From: JAADFF01 sp013153035
Lineage (GTDB): Bacteria > Coprothermobacterota > Coprothermobacteria > Coprothermobacterales > JAADFF01
Assembly: GCA_026184435.1 (NCBI GenBank)
Contig: CP046447.1
Length of the DNA stretch: 64,000 nt
Strand: one strand, 5' to 3'
Part shown: positions 1 to 7,906 of the stretch, one piece after another
How the letters are laid out: each line of letters opens with the position of its first letter
Numbering within the stretch: the first letter of the stretch is position 1
Made by a program: the position numbers and the translations under genes
The notes under the pieces: model-generated
The model's input: the letters and a program-made list of their open reading frames with translations, nothing else
What the model was told of the DNA's origin: nothing
The model's database searches: none

Positions 1-109
1 TTTTTTAGGTCTGCCACAATATTTATCGGAACATTGAAATAAAACTCCAATAAATAAATGTAAAGTGATAGAATATCCCCAGTTTCTACAGTCATGGGAG
101 GTGGTTATT

Positions 110-1024
110 ATGCATCGTGTGGTTAGTGTTAGTATAGGCTCCTCAAAGAGGAATCACAAGGCAAGAGCCACATTTTTAGGTAAGGAATTTGAACTTGAGC
201 GTATTGGTACAGATGGAGATATAAAAAAGGCTGCCCAGATGATGCGTGAGCTTGATGGAAGGGTTGATGCCATTGGTGTTGGTGGTACAGATTTGTATCT
301 ATGGCTCGGGAAAAAGCGCTACACTATACGCGATAGCAAGGTCTTTTTAAAGGCTGTAAAAAAGAGTTTTCTTACCGATGGTAGCGGGCTTAAACACACA
401 CTGGAGAGAAAGGCTGTAGAGTATCTTGTGAAAGAAGGTGTTTTTAAACCTTATTATAAATATCTTGTAGTTAGCGCTGTAGATAGATGGGGTATGGCCG
501 AATCTATATATCGTATAGGTGGAGAGGTTATATATGGTGATGTCATTTTCGCTCTGGGTATAAACTTCCCTGTAAGAACATTAAGGGCACTCTTTACTAT
601 AGGTTCTCTTGCTTTACCTATTGCTGTTCAGCTACCATTCTCCATGCTTTATCCTATAGGTAAAAAGCAAGAGGAGTATGGTAGTGGGGCAAATAATATG
701 ACAAAGAGATATTTTGATTGGGCTGATGTTATTGCGGGAGATTTCCTGTATATCAAAAAATATATGCCTGAGCGTTTAGATGGTAAAATAATCTTCACCA
801 ATACGACGACACCTGAAGATGCACAGGAGGTTGCAAGGCGAGGGGCAAAAATGCTTATTACTACAACACCTGTGCTTGAAGGTCGCTCATTTGGCACCAA
901 TGTTATGGAAGGGGTATTTGCTACACTACTTGGTTATAAACCTGAAGGACCGGATTTTTCACCCTATGAGGAGTTGATAGATAAAATGGGTATAAAGCCA
1001 ACAGTAAGAATACTCAATGAGTAG
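110..1024 (+). CDS. Conserved protein of the 'quinate 5-dehydrogenase'-like family, partner of the acyl-ACP reductase homologue
   Basis: This is a 304-residue soluble protein. The start is taken as the ATG at 110, which has a GGGAGGTGG ribosome site 5-13 bases upstream; an in-frame upstream start at 65 has none. The N-terminus has a short beta strand and the motif SIGSSKRNHKA, then a region ending IGVGGTDLYLW, which recalls proteins annotated as quinate 5-dehydrogenase in clostridia. No classical Rossmann GxGxxG is seen, so that annotation is doubtful. It abuts the downstream reductase homologue with no gap, and the pair looks like one functional unit. Function is not established; a role in acyl or aldehyde metabolism is inferred only from the neighbour. 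Confidence 0.75.
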   Translation: MHRVVSVSIGSSKRNHKARATFLGKEFELERIGTDGDIKKAAQMMRELDGRVDAIGVGGTDLYLWLGKKRYTIRDSKVFLKAVKKSFLTDGSGLKHTLERKAVEYLVKEGVFKPYYKYLVVSAVDRWGMAESIYRIGGEVIYGDVIFALGINFPVRTLRALFTIGSLALPIAVQLPFSMLYPIGKKQEEYGSGANNMTKRYFDWADVIAGDFLYIKKYMPERLDGKIIFTNTTTPEDAQEVARRGAKMLITTTPVLEGRSFGTNVMEGVFATLLGYKPEGPDFSPYEELIDKMGIKPTVRILNE

Positions 1025-2128
1025 GTGATGGGAGTGCACGGCAAGTTTGTTTTTCTGCTTCACCCTCTTGACATGGAGCATGTTTATAGAGAGAAACCTT
1101 GGGCCAAGTGGTTGCCCAGGCGTGTTGTTGAGTTTTATATGACAAAGAAGAAACCATTTATTGCGTCTCACATTACCGGCATTAAATCAAAAACTGGTGA
1201 TACCGCAGAGGGATGGTTTATTATTATTCCTATGACACCTGACCTCATGTTGAAACATGATGACATAGCCACCCAGCGTATTATAGAGGCTGGCCATATT
1301 GGTGAAAAGCTTGGGGCTACCATTATGGGACTAGGGGCCTTTACTGCTATTGTAGGAGGAGCTGGGGTTAAGGCTGCAGAGGCTCTTGATGGTATAGGAG
1401 TAACTACAGGTAACTCCTACACGGCTTATACGGCCCATGAGGCCCTTCTTATGGGGGCAAGGGAGATTGGCCTTAATCCGGAAGATCCCAATCTTACACT
1501 AGCTGTTGTAGGAGGAACAGGTTCTATAGGCAGAATTGTTGCTAAACTACTTGCTCCCAAAGTGAATGGAAAGATGGTTATTGTTGGTAGAAATAAAGAA
1601 AAGGCAGAGAAGGTGGCGTCAGAGCTTAGGCCACTAACAAACGCAGAGGTCTTGTCATCTGACGATGTAAAGGGTATAATGCGACAAGCGGATATGGCGG
1701 TGACAGTATCATCGGCTGTAGATGCTATAATAGGGGCTGATGATGTGAAAAGTGGTGCGGTTATAGTGGATGTGTCCCGTCCAAGAGATGTGGCAGAGGC
1801 TGTGAAAGACAGGGATGATGTCCTTGTTATTGATGGTGGTGTAGTTAAAATACCGGGAGATGTGGAATTTAACTTTGATTTTGGCTTTCCACCCGGTACA
1901 GCCTTTGCATGTATGGCAGAAACAATGATGTTAGCCCTAGAGGGCTGGTCAGGTGACTTTTCTCTGACAAAGGAGCTTAAGGAGGATCAGGTTCTTCAGA
2001 CAGGTCAGTGGGCAAAAAAGCATGGGTTTGAGCTTATATGGATGCGTTCGTTTGATTTGCCGGTAAGTGAGGAAAAGATAAAACATATGAGAGAAATTAT
2101 CTCAAGGAGGGTGAACAGTTATGGTTAA
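1025..2128 (+). CDS. Long-chain acyl-ACP reductase (AAR)-like oxidoreductase
   Basis: A 367-residue NAD(P)H-dependent reductase homologue. It resembles the cyanobacterial fatty acyl-ACP reductase that makes fatty aldehydes: an N-terminal domain, then TTGNSYTAY (TTGNTHTAY in cyanobacteria), the nucleotide-binding motif VVGGTGSIG, VIVGRN, and near the C-terminus FACMAETMMLALEGW. The Cys in FACMAE is residue 296, at the place of the acyl-thioester cysteine (about Cys294) of cyanobacterial AAR. Related Firmicutes proteins are often labelled shikimate dehydrogenase. The start is GTG 1025 or ATG 1028, directly after the stop of the upstream gene, and the end overlaps greA by 8 bases. No aldehyde-deformylating oxygenase is present, as expected in an anaerobe. 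The substrate is inferred. Confidence 0.7.
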   Translation: MMGVHGKFVFLLHPLDMEHVYREKPWAKWLPRRVVEFYMTKKKPFIASHITGIKSKTGDTAEGWFIIIPMTPDLMLKHDDIATQRIIEAGHIGEKLGATIMGLGAFTAIVGGAGVKAAEALDGIGVTTGNSYTAYTAHEALLMGAREIGLNPEDPNLTLAVVGGTGSIGRIVAKLLAPKVNGKMVIVGRNKEKAEKVASELRPLTNAEVLSSDDVKGIMRQADMAVTVSSAVDAIIGADDVKSGAVIVDVSRPRDVAEAVKDRDDVLVIDGGVVKIPGDVEFNFDFGFPPGTAFACMAETMMLALEGWSGDFSLTKELKEDQVLQTGQWAKKHGFELIWMRSFDLPVSEEKIKHMREIISRRVNSYG

Positions 2129-2606
2129 CGACAAGGTTCTTCTAACCGAAGAAGGTTACAAAAAACTGGTGGAGGAACTGAAATATCTTAAAGAGGTCAA
2201 GAAAAAGGAAGTTGCAGAGCGTATTGCAGAGGCAAGGAGTATGGGCGACCTTAGTGAAAATTCCGAATATCATGCAGCTAAAGAAGAAATGGCACATGTG
2301 GAGGATCGTATTCGTACTCTTGAGAATTTACTTGACAATGCAGAAATTATAGATACAAGCAGCCTTGACCTTGATAAGGTCGTTGTAGGTGTTACGGTTA
2401 CATTAAAGGATCTTAACAGGGGTAAGGTAAAGAAATACACTCTTGTTGGCAATCACGAAGAGGTAGATATATATTCTGGTAAAATTTCTACAGATAGCTC
2501 ATTGGGTAAGGCTATTCTAGGTAAATCTGTGGGTGATATTGTTGAGTTTGTGTCTCCTTCAGGTAAACTCATGAGGTATGAGATTATGGAAATATCTCTT
2601 GGGTAG
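2121..2606 (+). CDS. greA: Transcription elongation factor GreA
   Basis: A 161-residue GreA. It stimulates RNA cleavage by backtracked RNA polymerase. The N-terminal antiparallel coiled coil contains the signature RIAEARSMGDLSENSEYHAA around residues 35-55, with the acidic tip residues D and E used at the polymerase active site. The C-terminal FKBP-like domain follows (GKISTDSSLGKAILGKSVGD). The start ATG 2121 has the ribosome site AAGGAGGGTG and overlaps the end of the reductase gene, so translation is probably coupled. lysS starts 3 bases after the stop; greA-lysS is a linkage common in Firmicutes. Confidence 0.97.
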   Translation: MVNDKVLLTEEGYKKLVEELKYLKEVKKKEVAERIAEARSMGDLSENSEYHAAKEEMAHVEDRIRTLENLLDNAEIIDTSSLDLDKVVVGVTVTLKDLNRGKVKKYTLVGNHEEVDIYSGKISTDSSLGKAILGKSVGDIVEFVSPSGKLMRYEIMEISLG

Positions 2607-2609
2607 AGG

Positions 2610-4109
2610 GTGAGAGATGTGAAGGAAAGAGATGTCAGATATGAAAAGCTTGAAAGACTTGAAAGAGATAGAGGAATAGATGTTTTTGGTCACAGGCTTG
2701 ATAAGGTTGTGCCTATCGCCGAGATAAGGGAGCTGGAGGATGGCACAGAGGTTGAAGCTGTAGGTAGACTTCACGCCAAGCGCGCCCATGGAAAGCTGAC
2801 TTTTGGTGATATTAGAGATTGGTCTGGCCGTATACAGATAGCACTTGAGAAGCCTGTGCTTGGTAGCGAATCTTATAATCTGTTTAGAAAGTATGCTGAT
2901 ATTGGTGATACCATTTGGGTGAAAGGTGAGCTGTTCCATACACAGAGGGGAGAGCTCACTATTGCTGTTAAAGAGTGGAAATGGATGACAAAGAGCCTTC
3001 GTCCTCTACCAGAAAAGTGGCATGGTCTGAGAGATGTTGAGCTGCGTAGTCGCCACAGGTATCTTGACCTGATTATGAATCCAGATTCTATGAAAACTTT
3101 TATGCTTCGCTCTAAGATTATTACGGCTATTCGCAAGTTCCTTTATGATAGAGGATTCATTGAGGTTGAAACACCTGTGCTTCAGCCCATTTATGGTGGT
3201 GCATCGGCGAGACCATTTATTACCCATCACAATGCCCTTGATATTGATCTGTATCTGAGGATTGCTCCAGAGCTATACCTCAAGAGGCTTATTGTTGGAG
3301 GTTTTCCCAAGGTATTTGAGATGGGTAAAAACTTCCGCAACGAGGGTATTGATTCTATGCACAATCCAGAGTTTTCTATGATGGAGCTGTATCAAGCATA
3401 TGCCGATTATACGGATATTATGAACTTGGTGGAGGATTTATTTGTGTATCTTGTGGAAACCCTCAATATTCCCCAGCCCATAAACTGGCTTGGCAAAGAG
3501 GTATATGTGAAGAAACCATTCCCACGGATACCATATAAGGAGGCTTTTGCCCACTTTACCGATGGCAAAATTACATGGGATATGATTGATACAGAGGAGA
3601 AGGCAAAGAAGGTGTTTGAAGACCTTGGTCTTGAGATGAAGAAACCACCTGTCTGGATTAACTATGTCCAGGAAATATTCGATTCTGTTGTGCAACCCAA
3701 GATAGTTAATCCGACGTTTATCATAGATTATCCCCTTGAGATAAGTCCTCTTGCCAAGAAGAAAAAAGATGATCCAAACTTTGTTGAGCGTTTTGAACTT
3801 TTTGTTGCTGGAGTTGAGCTTGCCAATGCCTTTTCTGAGCTGCAGGATCCAAGGGATCAGCTTGAGAGGTTTAAGAAACAGGTGGAGGCCAGGAGACAAG
3901 GTGACGATGAGGCCATGGCAGAGATTGACGAAGACTATATTATTGCGCTTGAGTATGGACTACCACCTACAGGTGGGTTGGGTATAGGTATTGACAGGCT
4001 TGTTATGTTCCTAACAGGCAAAGATTCTATCAGAGATGTTATTCTTTTCCCACTGCTGAGACCTAAGAAGATATCTGATACTGATTTGGGAGAAGAAGAG
4101 GAAGGGTAG
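2610..4109 (+). CDS. lysS: Lysyl-tRNA synthetase, class II
   Basis: A 499-residue class II LysRS that charges tRNA-Lys in the cytoplasm. The N-terminal OB-fold anticodon-binding domain covers about residues 40-150. The class II catalytic core has motif 2 (KNFRNEGIDSMHNPEFSMME, near residue 242) and motif 3 (GLGIGIDRLVM, near residue 457). Length is normal for bacterial LysRS. The start is GTG 2610, with only a weak upstream GAGG; a downstream GTG four codons on is an alternative. It is the last gene of the unit, followed by a strong hairpin terminator. Confidence 0.97.
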   Translation: MRDVKERDVRYEKLERLERDRGIDVFGHRLDKVVPIAEIRELEDGTEVEAVGRLHAKRAHGKLTFGDIRDWSGRIQIALEKPVLGSESYNLFRKYADIGDTIWVKGELFHTQRGELTIAVKEWKWMTKSLRPLPEKWHGLRDVELRSRHRYLDLIMNPDSMKTFMLRSKIITAIRKFLYDRGFIEVETPVLQPIYGGASARPFITHHNALDIDLYLRIAPELYLKRLIVGGFPKVFEMGKNFRNEGIDSMHNPEFSMMELYQAYADYTDIMNLVEDLFVYLVETLNIPQPINWLGKEVYVKKPFPRIPYKEAFAHFTDGKITWDMIDTEEKAKKVFEDLGLEMKKPPVWINYVQEIFDSVVQPKIVNPTFIIDYPLEISPLAKKKKDDPNFVERFELFVAGVELANAFSELQDPRDQLERFKKQVEARRQGDDEAMAEIDEDYIIALEYGLPPTGGLGIGIDRLVMFLTGKDSIRDVILFPLLRPKKISDTDLGEEEEG

Positions 4110-4141
4110 AATACATTTAATATTATTCGTGGTGATAAGTT

Positions 4142-4168
4142 GAGGGGCTCATTGGCCCCTCTTTTTTA
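4142..4168 (+). terminator. Rho-independent terminator after lysS
   Basis: The inverted repeat GAGGGGC / GCCCCTC, with a 6-base loop, is followed immediately by six T. It lies 33 bases after the lysS stop. Confidence 0.85.
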
Positions 4169-4231
4169 TTTGTATTTATAATCTGGTATTATTAACTTGT
4201 AGCCCCAAATACAGTGTAGGAGGTGGTTTCA

Positions 4232-4753
4232 TTGAAAGATGGCAAAAAGGTTGTTATTACCTATGGAACATTTGACCTTTTCCATATTGGTCACCTTAGA
4301 CTTCTTCAGAGGGCTAAGCAATATGGTGATTTTCTTATAGTAGCCGTATCTACAGATGAATTTAATGCCATTAAAGGTAAGCATGCCATTATTCCATTTG
4401 AGCATCGTGCTGAGATTGTGAAAAATATTAAAGGCGTTGACATGGTTATTCCCGAAACCTCTTGGGACCAAAAAGTAGAAGATGTGAAAAAGTATGGGGT
4501 AGATGTGCTTGTCATGGGAGAAGATTGGAAGGGTAAGTTTGACTATCTCAAAGAATATGGTGTGGAGGTTGTATATTTGCCTCGTACGAAAGGCATATCT
4601 ACAACAAAGATTAAGAAGGTGCTTGGAGCTGCATCGTCTATACCTCTGAAGAAACTTGATGAGGCATTGGCTGTACTTTCTGAAATAGACTTTGAGACTC
4701 TGAAAAAGGCATTTGATATTTTGGCTGAGCTGAAGAAAGAATTTGGAGAGTGA
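4232..4753 (+). CDS. tagD: Glycerol-3-phosphate cytidylyltransferase (TagD family)
   Basis: A 173-residue nucleotidyltransferase that would form CDP-glycerol from CTP and sn-glycerol 3-phosphate. The GTFDLFHIGHL segment carries the catalytic HxGH, and RTKGISTTKI is the second signature of the family. It is about 40 residues longer than B. subtilis TagD, with a helical C-terminal tail. The start is chosen as TTG 4232, eight bases after AGGAGGTGG; GTG 4223 lies inside the ribosome site. The next gene is a CDP-glycerol transferase homologue whose start overlaps this stop, supporting the substrate assignment. Confidence 0.85.
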   Translation: MKDGKKVVITYGTFDLFHIGHLRLLQRAKQYGDFLIVAVSTDEFNAIKGKHAIIPFEHRAEIVKNIKGVDMVIPETSWDQKVEDVKKYGVDVLVMGEDWKGKFDYLKEYGVEVVYLPRTKGISTTKIKKVLGAASSIPLKKLDEALAVLSEIDFETLKKAFDILAELKKEFGE

Positions 4754-5940
4754 TGCCTATGTCTTATAAGGTATCACTGATATATCACAATGTCAGTGGT
4801 TCTAATACTGTTGCATTATATAAGCAGATGCCTGCTGAGTTTCGTGATATTTTTGATGTTTTTATACGCTTTTTTCCTCTAAAATACGGTTGGGGACATA
4901 GAAGGTGGGATTTTTGGCTACTTAAAGAAGGTCCTGATGATATATTCCGTATATATGAGTCCGATTTTTTACTCGGTACACATGGTACATGGCGTGCTAG
5001 AGAAGGACAAGTTTCCATCGAAATGTGGCATGGTTTTCCTCTAAAGGGTATGGTTGCCATGGATTATGGTGAAAAGAAGGAAGATAGAAAACTTCTTCTA
5101 TCACGGTGGGCAGACGAGGTTGATATTCTGCTTTCCTATTCTCGTACCTATTCTTCTCTTATGGCCGCGTGTATGCATAAAGAAGCCGAAAGCTTTATTA
5201 TTACGGGAATGCCCCGGAATGATTTTCTATTTGATGATGCCTCTCTCTCCAAACTTCAACTTATATTTCCTGAGATTCCTGTAGAAAAACCTATACTCTT
5301 CTATATGCCAACATTTAGACTCGGACGAGAAGATAAGATAGAGGGTGATGTTGATAGGGGACTGGACTTTGATAGGCTGGAAGACTTCCTTGAAAGAAAT
5401 GATCTGATACTTGTTGTTAAGTTTCACCCGTTTGAGGAGGAAATTGTCTCTAAAATGTACGACTTCTCATCTTATGAGCATATCTTTGTGCTGAGAGATG
5501 AACATCTTATAGGTAGTGATATGGACTTTTACGGGATTTTAGGTGCTGCATCCCTACTTATTACCGACTATTCTTCTGTCTATTTTGACTACCTTCTTCT
5601 TGATAGACCTATTGTTTTTTATCCTCCTGATATTAATATTTACATGAAACGTAGAGGATTTTTGCTTGATCCTTATGATGTGTGGGCACCTGGTCCTAAG
5701 GCTTATACCCAAGACGAGTTGGAGAGCACTATTGTAAGAATCCTTGAAGATCCTAACTGGTATCGCAGGGAGAGGCAGTTTATCAGAGATATTGTTCATC
5801 ACTATAAGGATGGAATGTCATCACAAAGAGTATGGAAACTTCTTCAGCTTATAGGAGAAAAAGGCTTTCATTATGTAATAGAAAAGGCTGTGCAACATGC
5901 TTCAGTATTATTTGATGAGGAAGGTAGACTTCTGATATAA
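4753..5940 (+). CDS. CDP-glycerol:glycerophosphate glycerophosphotransferase family protein (TagB/TagF-like)
   Basis: A protein of about 395 residues of the family that adds glycerol phosphate from CDP-glycerol to a lipid-linked acceptor, as in teichoic acid synthesis. Family signatures seen are EMWHGFPLKGM, GMPRNDFLF, VKFHPFE and LITDYSSVYFDYLLLDRPIVFYPPD-type sequence. It lacks an N-terminal GT2 domain, and at under 400 residues is about the size of TagB rather than TagF. The start is ATG 4753 overlapping the tagD stop (TGATG), or ATG 4759. With tagD it forms a two-gene cassette for a glycerol-phosphate surface polymer; no other teichoic gene is in the window. Confidence 0.85.
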   Translation: MPMSYKVSLIYHNVSGSNTVALYKQMPAEFRDIFDVFIRFFPLKYGWGHRRWDFWLLKEGPDDIFRIYESDFLLGTHGTWRAREGQVSIEMWHGFPLKGMVAMDYGEKKEDRKLLLSRWADEVDILLSYSRTYSSLMAACMHKEAESFIITGMPRNDFLFDDASLSKLQLIFPEIPVEKPILFYMPTFRLGREDKIEGDVDRGLDFDRLEDFLERNDLILVVKFHPFEEEIVSKMYDFSSYEHIFVLRDEHLIGSDMDFYGILGAASLLITDYSSVYFDYLLLDRPIVFYPPDINIYMKRRGFLLDPYDVWAPGPKAYTQDELESTIVRILEDPNWYRRERQFIRDIVHHYKDGMSSQRVWKLLQLIGEKGFHYVIEKAVQHASVLFDEEGRLLI

Positions 5941-5955
5941 TCCCTCTTGAGTGGT

Positions 5956-6032
5956 GCACCTGTAGCTCAACAGGTTAGAGCGCAGGCCTCCGGAGCCTGA
6001 GGTTGGGGGTTCGACTCCCCCCAGGTGCACCA
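5956..6032 (+). tRNA. tRNA-Arg (anticodon CCG)
   Basis: A 77-base cloverleaf: acceptor GCACCTG pairs with CAGGTGC, D arm GCTC/GAGC, anticodon stem CAGGC/GCCTG with loop CTCCGGA (anticodon CCG, reading CGG), T arm GGGGG-TTCGACT-CCCCC, discriminator A, and an encoded CCA end. It begins 15 bases after the TagB-like gene and may be cotranscribed with it. Confidence 0.95.
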
Positions 6033-6055
6033 AATGTTAAATTCTATAAGCGTAA

Positions 6056-6115
6056 ATATGCAGTGTTTTTTGCATAAAATGATGCATGTCTCCCTTTTAC
6101 TGTCTCCCTATTTTA
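6056..6115 (+). promoter_or_regulatory. Leader of the binding-protein gene with palindrome and direct repeat
   Basis: TGCAT-N6-ATGCA forms an inverted repeat at 6071-6086. It is preceded by ATATGCAG and followed by two copies of GTCTCCCT(A)TTTTA at 6088 and 6102, 14 bases apart. This sits 70-130 bases upstream of the ABC binding-protein start and would suit a sugar-responsive operator. No clear -35/-10 pair was found. Inference only. Confidence 0.35.
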
Positions 6116-6187
6116 ACCTCTGGACTTATATTAAATAGTGGGAGGTTATTAATCCTCCAATAAATCCCTTAGGGAGGTGTGCGGGTT

Positions 6188-7855
6188 ATGAAGAAGTTCA
6201 CTGTGATGGTGCTGGTTCTTTCATTGGTCATGTCGGTATTGGTATTCGTATCAGCACCGTCGAGTACTTATGCAGCAGACAAAAAGATGATCGAACTGTT
6301 TATTGGTAAGAAAAATGTTCTTATCAATGGAAAGTCTGGTACACAGATGGATGTGGCTCCAGTTATTACCAACAATAGAACGTTTGTTCCTTTGAGATTT
6401 GTATCGGAAGTTCTTGGTGCCAAGGTTGACTGGGATGCCAAGGAGCAGAAAGTCATTATTACAATGCCCGGTAAAACAATAGAACTATGGCCTGTTACTG
6501 CCAAGAGCAAAGGAAAAAATACTATTCGTATTAATGGTAAAGACAAAAAGATGGATGTCAAACCATATGTCGATAAGAAGGCCGGTAGAACACTTGTGCC
6601 TGTAAGGTTTGTATCGGAGGCATTGGGATTTGCTGTCAGATGGGATCCTCAGGCTTATCGTGTTATCATCGCAAATTTTGACTTGTCTATAAAGGCTAAT
6701 ACAGATGTATCAGGTGAAATTGTTATATGGCATGGATGGGGTACTGATTCTACCGAAGCTGAAATTCTTGACGAGATTATAGATAGGTTCCAAGAGATGT
6801 ATCCATATGTTACTGTTGATCAGGTGTCTGTTCCATTCAATGATTTAAAGAATAAACTGACTATGGCTATTCCTCAGGGGCAAGGTCCAGATCTATTTAT
6901 TGGACCTCATGACTGGGTTGGTGAACTGGCCGATTACTACAAGGTTATTGAGCCTATTGATAAGTATATAGATCCTTTGAAGCTCAGGGCTTATTTTGTT
7001 CCTGTTACTTTGCAGGCAGATACATATAAAGGGCATCTTTGGGCTCTTCCTGAATCTTTCGAATCTGTAGCACTTATCGTTAATAAAGACCTTATAAACA
7101 AGGTGCCTACAACAAGAGAGGAACTGCTGAATGCTAAGTCTCTTGTCAAGGATGGGGTGCAACCACTGGTATTTCCTGTAACAACATTCTACTTCTATGC
7201 TCCTTTCCACTTCGGATTTGGTGGCGGTATATTTGCGTATAAAAATGGAAAGCTAACTGTTGATCCTATTAAAAATGAAGGAGCTATTCAGGCTATGAAT
7301 TATTTACTACAGCTGAAGAAAAATGGAGTATTACCGCAGGATCCACCAGATTATAGTATGATGATGGATAGCTTTACCAAGGGTAAGGCTGCTATGATTA
7401 TCAATGGACCATGGGCATGGGGTGATATCAAGAAGAAGGTGCCGTCTGCTTCTATTGAGCTGATTCCCGGTGGAAAGCCGTTTGTAGGTGTAAAGAATAT
7501 TTATATGTCTTCAGAGAGTCAGAACAAAGAGGCCGCTCTTGAGTTTATGAAATTCTTTACAGGTCTTGTGACAGATGAAGATGGCTATAATGCTCCATAC
7601 CGCCTTGCCAAAGAGGTAGGACATATTCCCGCTCTGGTTGATCTTTATATGAAATCTGATATTAGAAATGATGAGGTTATCAAAGGTTTCTCTGCACAAG
7701 CAGCGCTCGGTATACCAATGCCCAATATTCCGGAGATGGGTTCTGTATGGGGTGAGATGGATAGTGCACTTCAACTGGTGTATACGGGACAGCAGACACC
7801 TAAGCAAGCTCTTGAATCTGCCTATGAGAAGATTATGGCAAAGATTAATAAGTAA
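6188..7855 (+). CDS. Maltodextrin-type ABC transporter substrate-binding protein with N-terminal double stalk domain
   Basis: A 555-residue exported protein. The signal peptide ends near TYAADKK. There is no lipobox cysteine, unlike typical Gram-positive binding proteins. Residues about 30-160 form two copper-amine-oxidase-N-like units with the signatures RTFVPLRFVSEVLGAKVDWD and RTLVPVRFVSEALG. From about residue 170 a family 1 solute-binding protein follows (VIWHGWG, PDLFIGPHDWVGELA, SFTKGKAAMIINGPWAW). Start ATG 6188 has AGGGAGGTG 8 bases upstream. Two MalF/MalG permeases and an amylase follow, so maltodextrins are the likely ligand. The stalk fusion may hold the protein in the envelope in place of a lipid anchor (inference). 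Confidence 0.9.
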   Translation: MKKFTVMVLVLSLVMSVLVFVSAPSSTYAADKKMIELFIGKKNVLINGKSGTQMDVAPVITNNRTFVPLRFVSEVLGAKVDWDAKEQKVIITMPGKTIELWPVTAKSKGKNTIRINGKDKKMDVKPYVDKKAGRTLVPVRFVSEALGFAVRWDPQAYRVIIANFDLSIKANTDVSGEIVIWHGWGTDSTEAEILDEIIDRFQEMYPYVTVDQVSVPFNDLKNKLTMAIPQGQGPDLFIGPHDWVGELADYYKVIEPIDKYIDPLKLRAYFVPVTLQADTYKGHLWALPESFESVALIVNKDLINKVPTTREELLNAKSLVKDGVQPLVFPVTTFYFYAPFHFGFGGGIFAYKNGKLTVDPIKNEGAIQAMNYLLQLKKNGVLPQDPPDYSMMMDSFTKGKAAMIINGPWAWGDIKKKVPSASIELIPGGKPFVGVKNIYMSSESQNKEAALEFMKFFTGLVTDEDGYNAPYRLAKEVGHIPALVDLYMKSDIRNDEVIKGFSAQAALGIPMPNIPEMGSVWGEMDSALQLVYTGQQTPKQALESAYEKIMAKINK

Positions 7856-7860
7856 GGCAG

Positions 7861-7891
7861 AAAGGGGTGGCATGTGCCACCCCTTTATTTT
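7861..7891 (+). terminator. Intercistronic hairpin after the binding-protein gene
   Basis: A perfect 12-bp stem AAAGGGGTGGCA / TGCCACCCCTTT with a TG loop is followed by ATTTTTG. It probably works as a partial terminator or 3' stabiliser, raising binding-protein mRNA over permease mRNA. Confidence 0.7.
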
Positions 7892-7906
7892 TGAGGGGGA
7901 ATAGTG

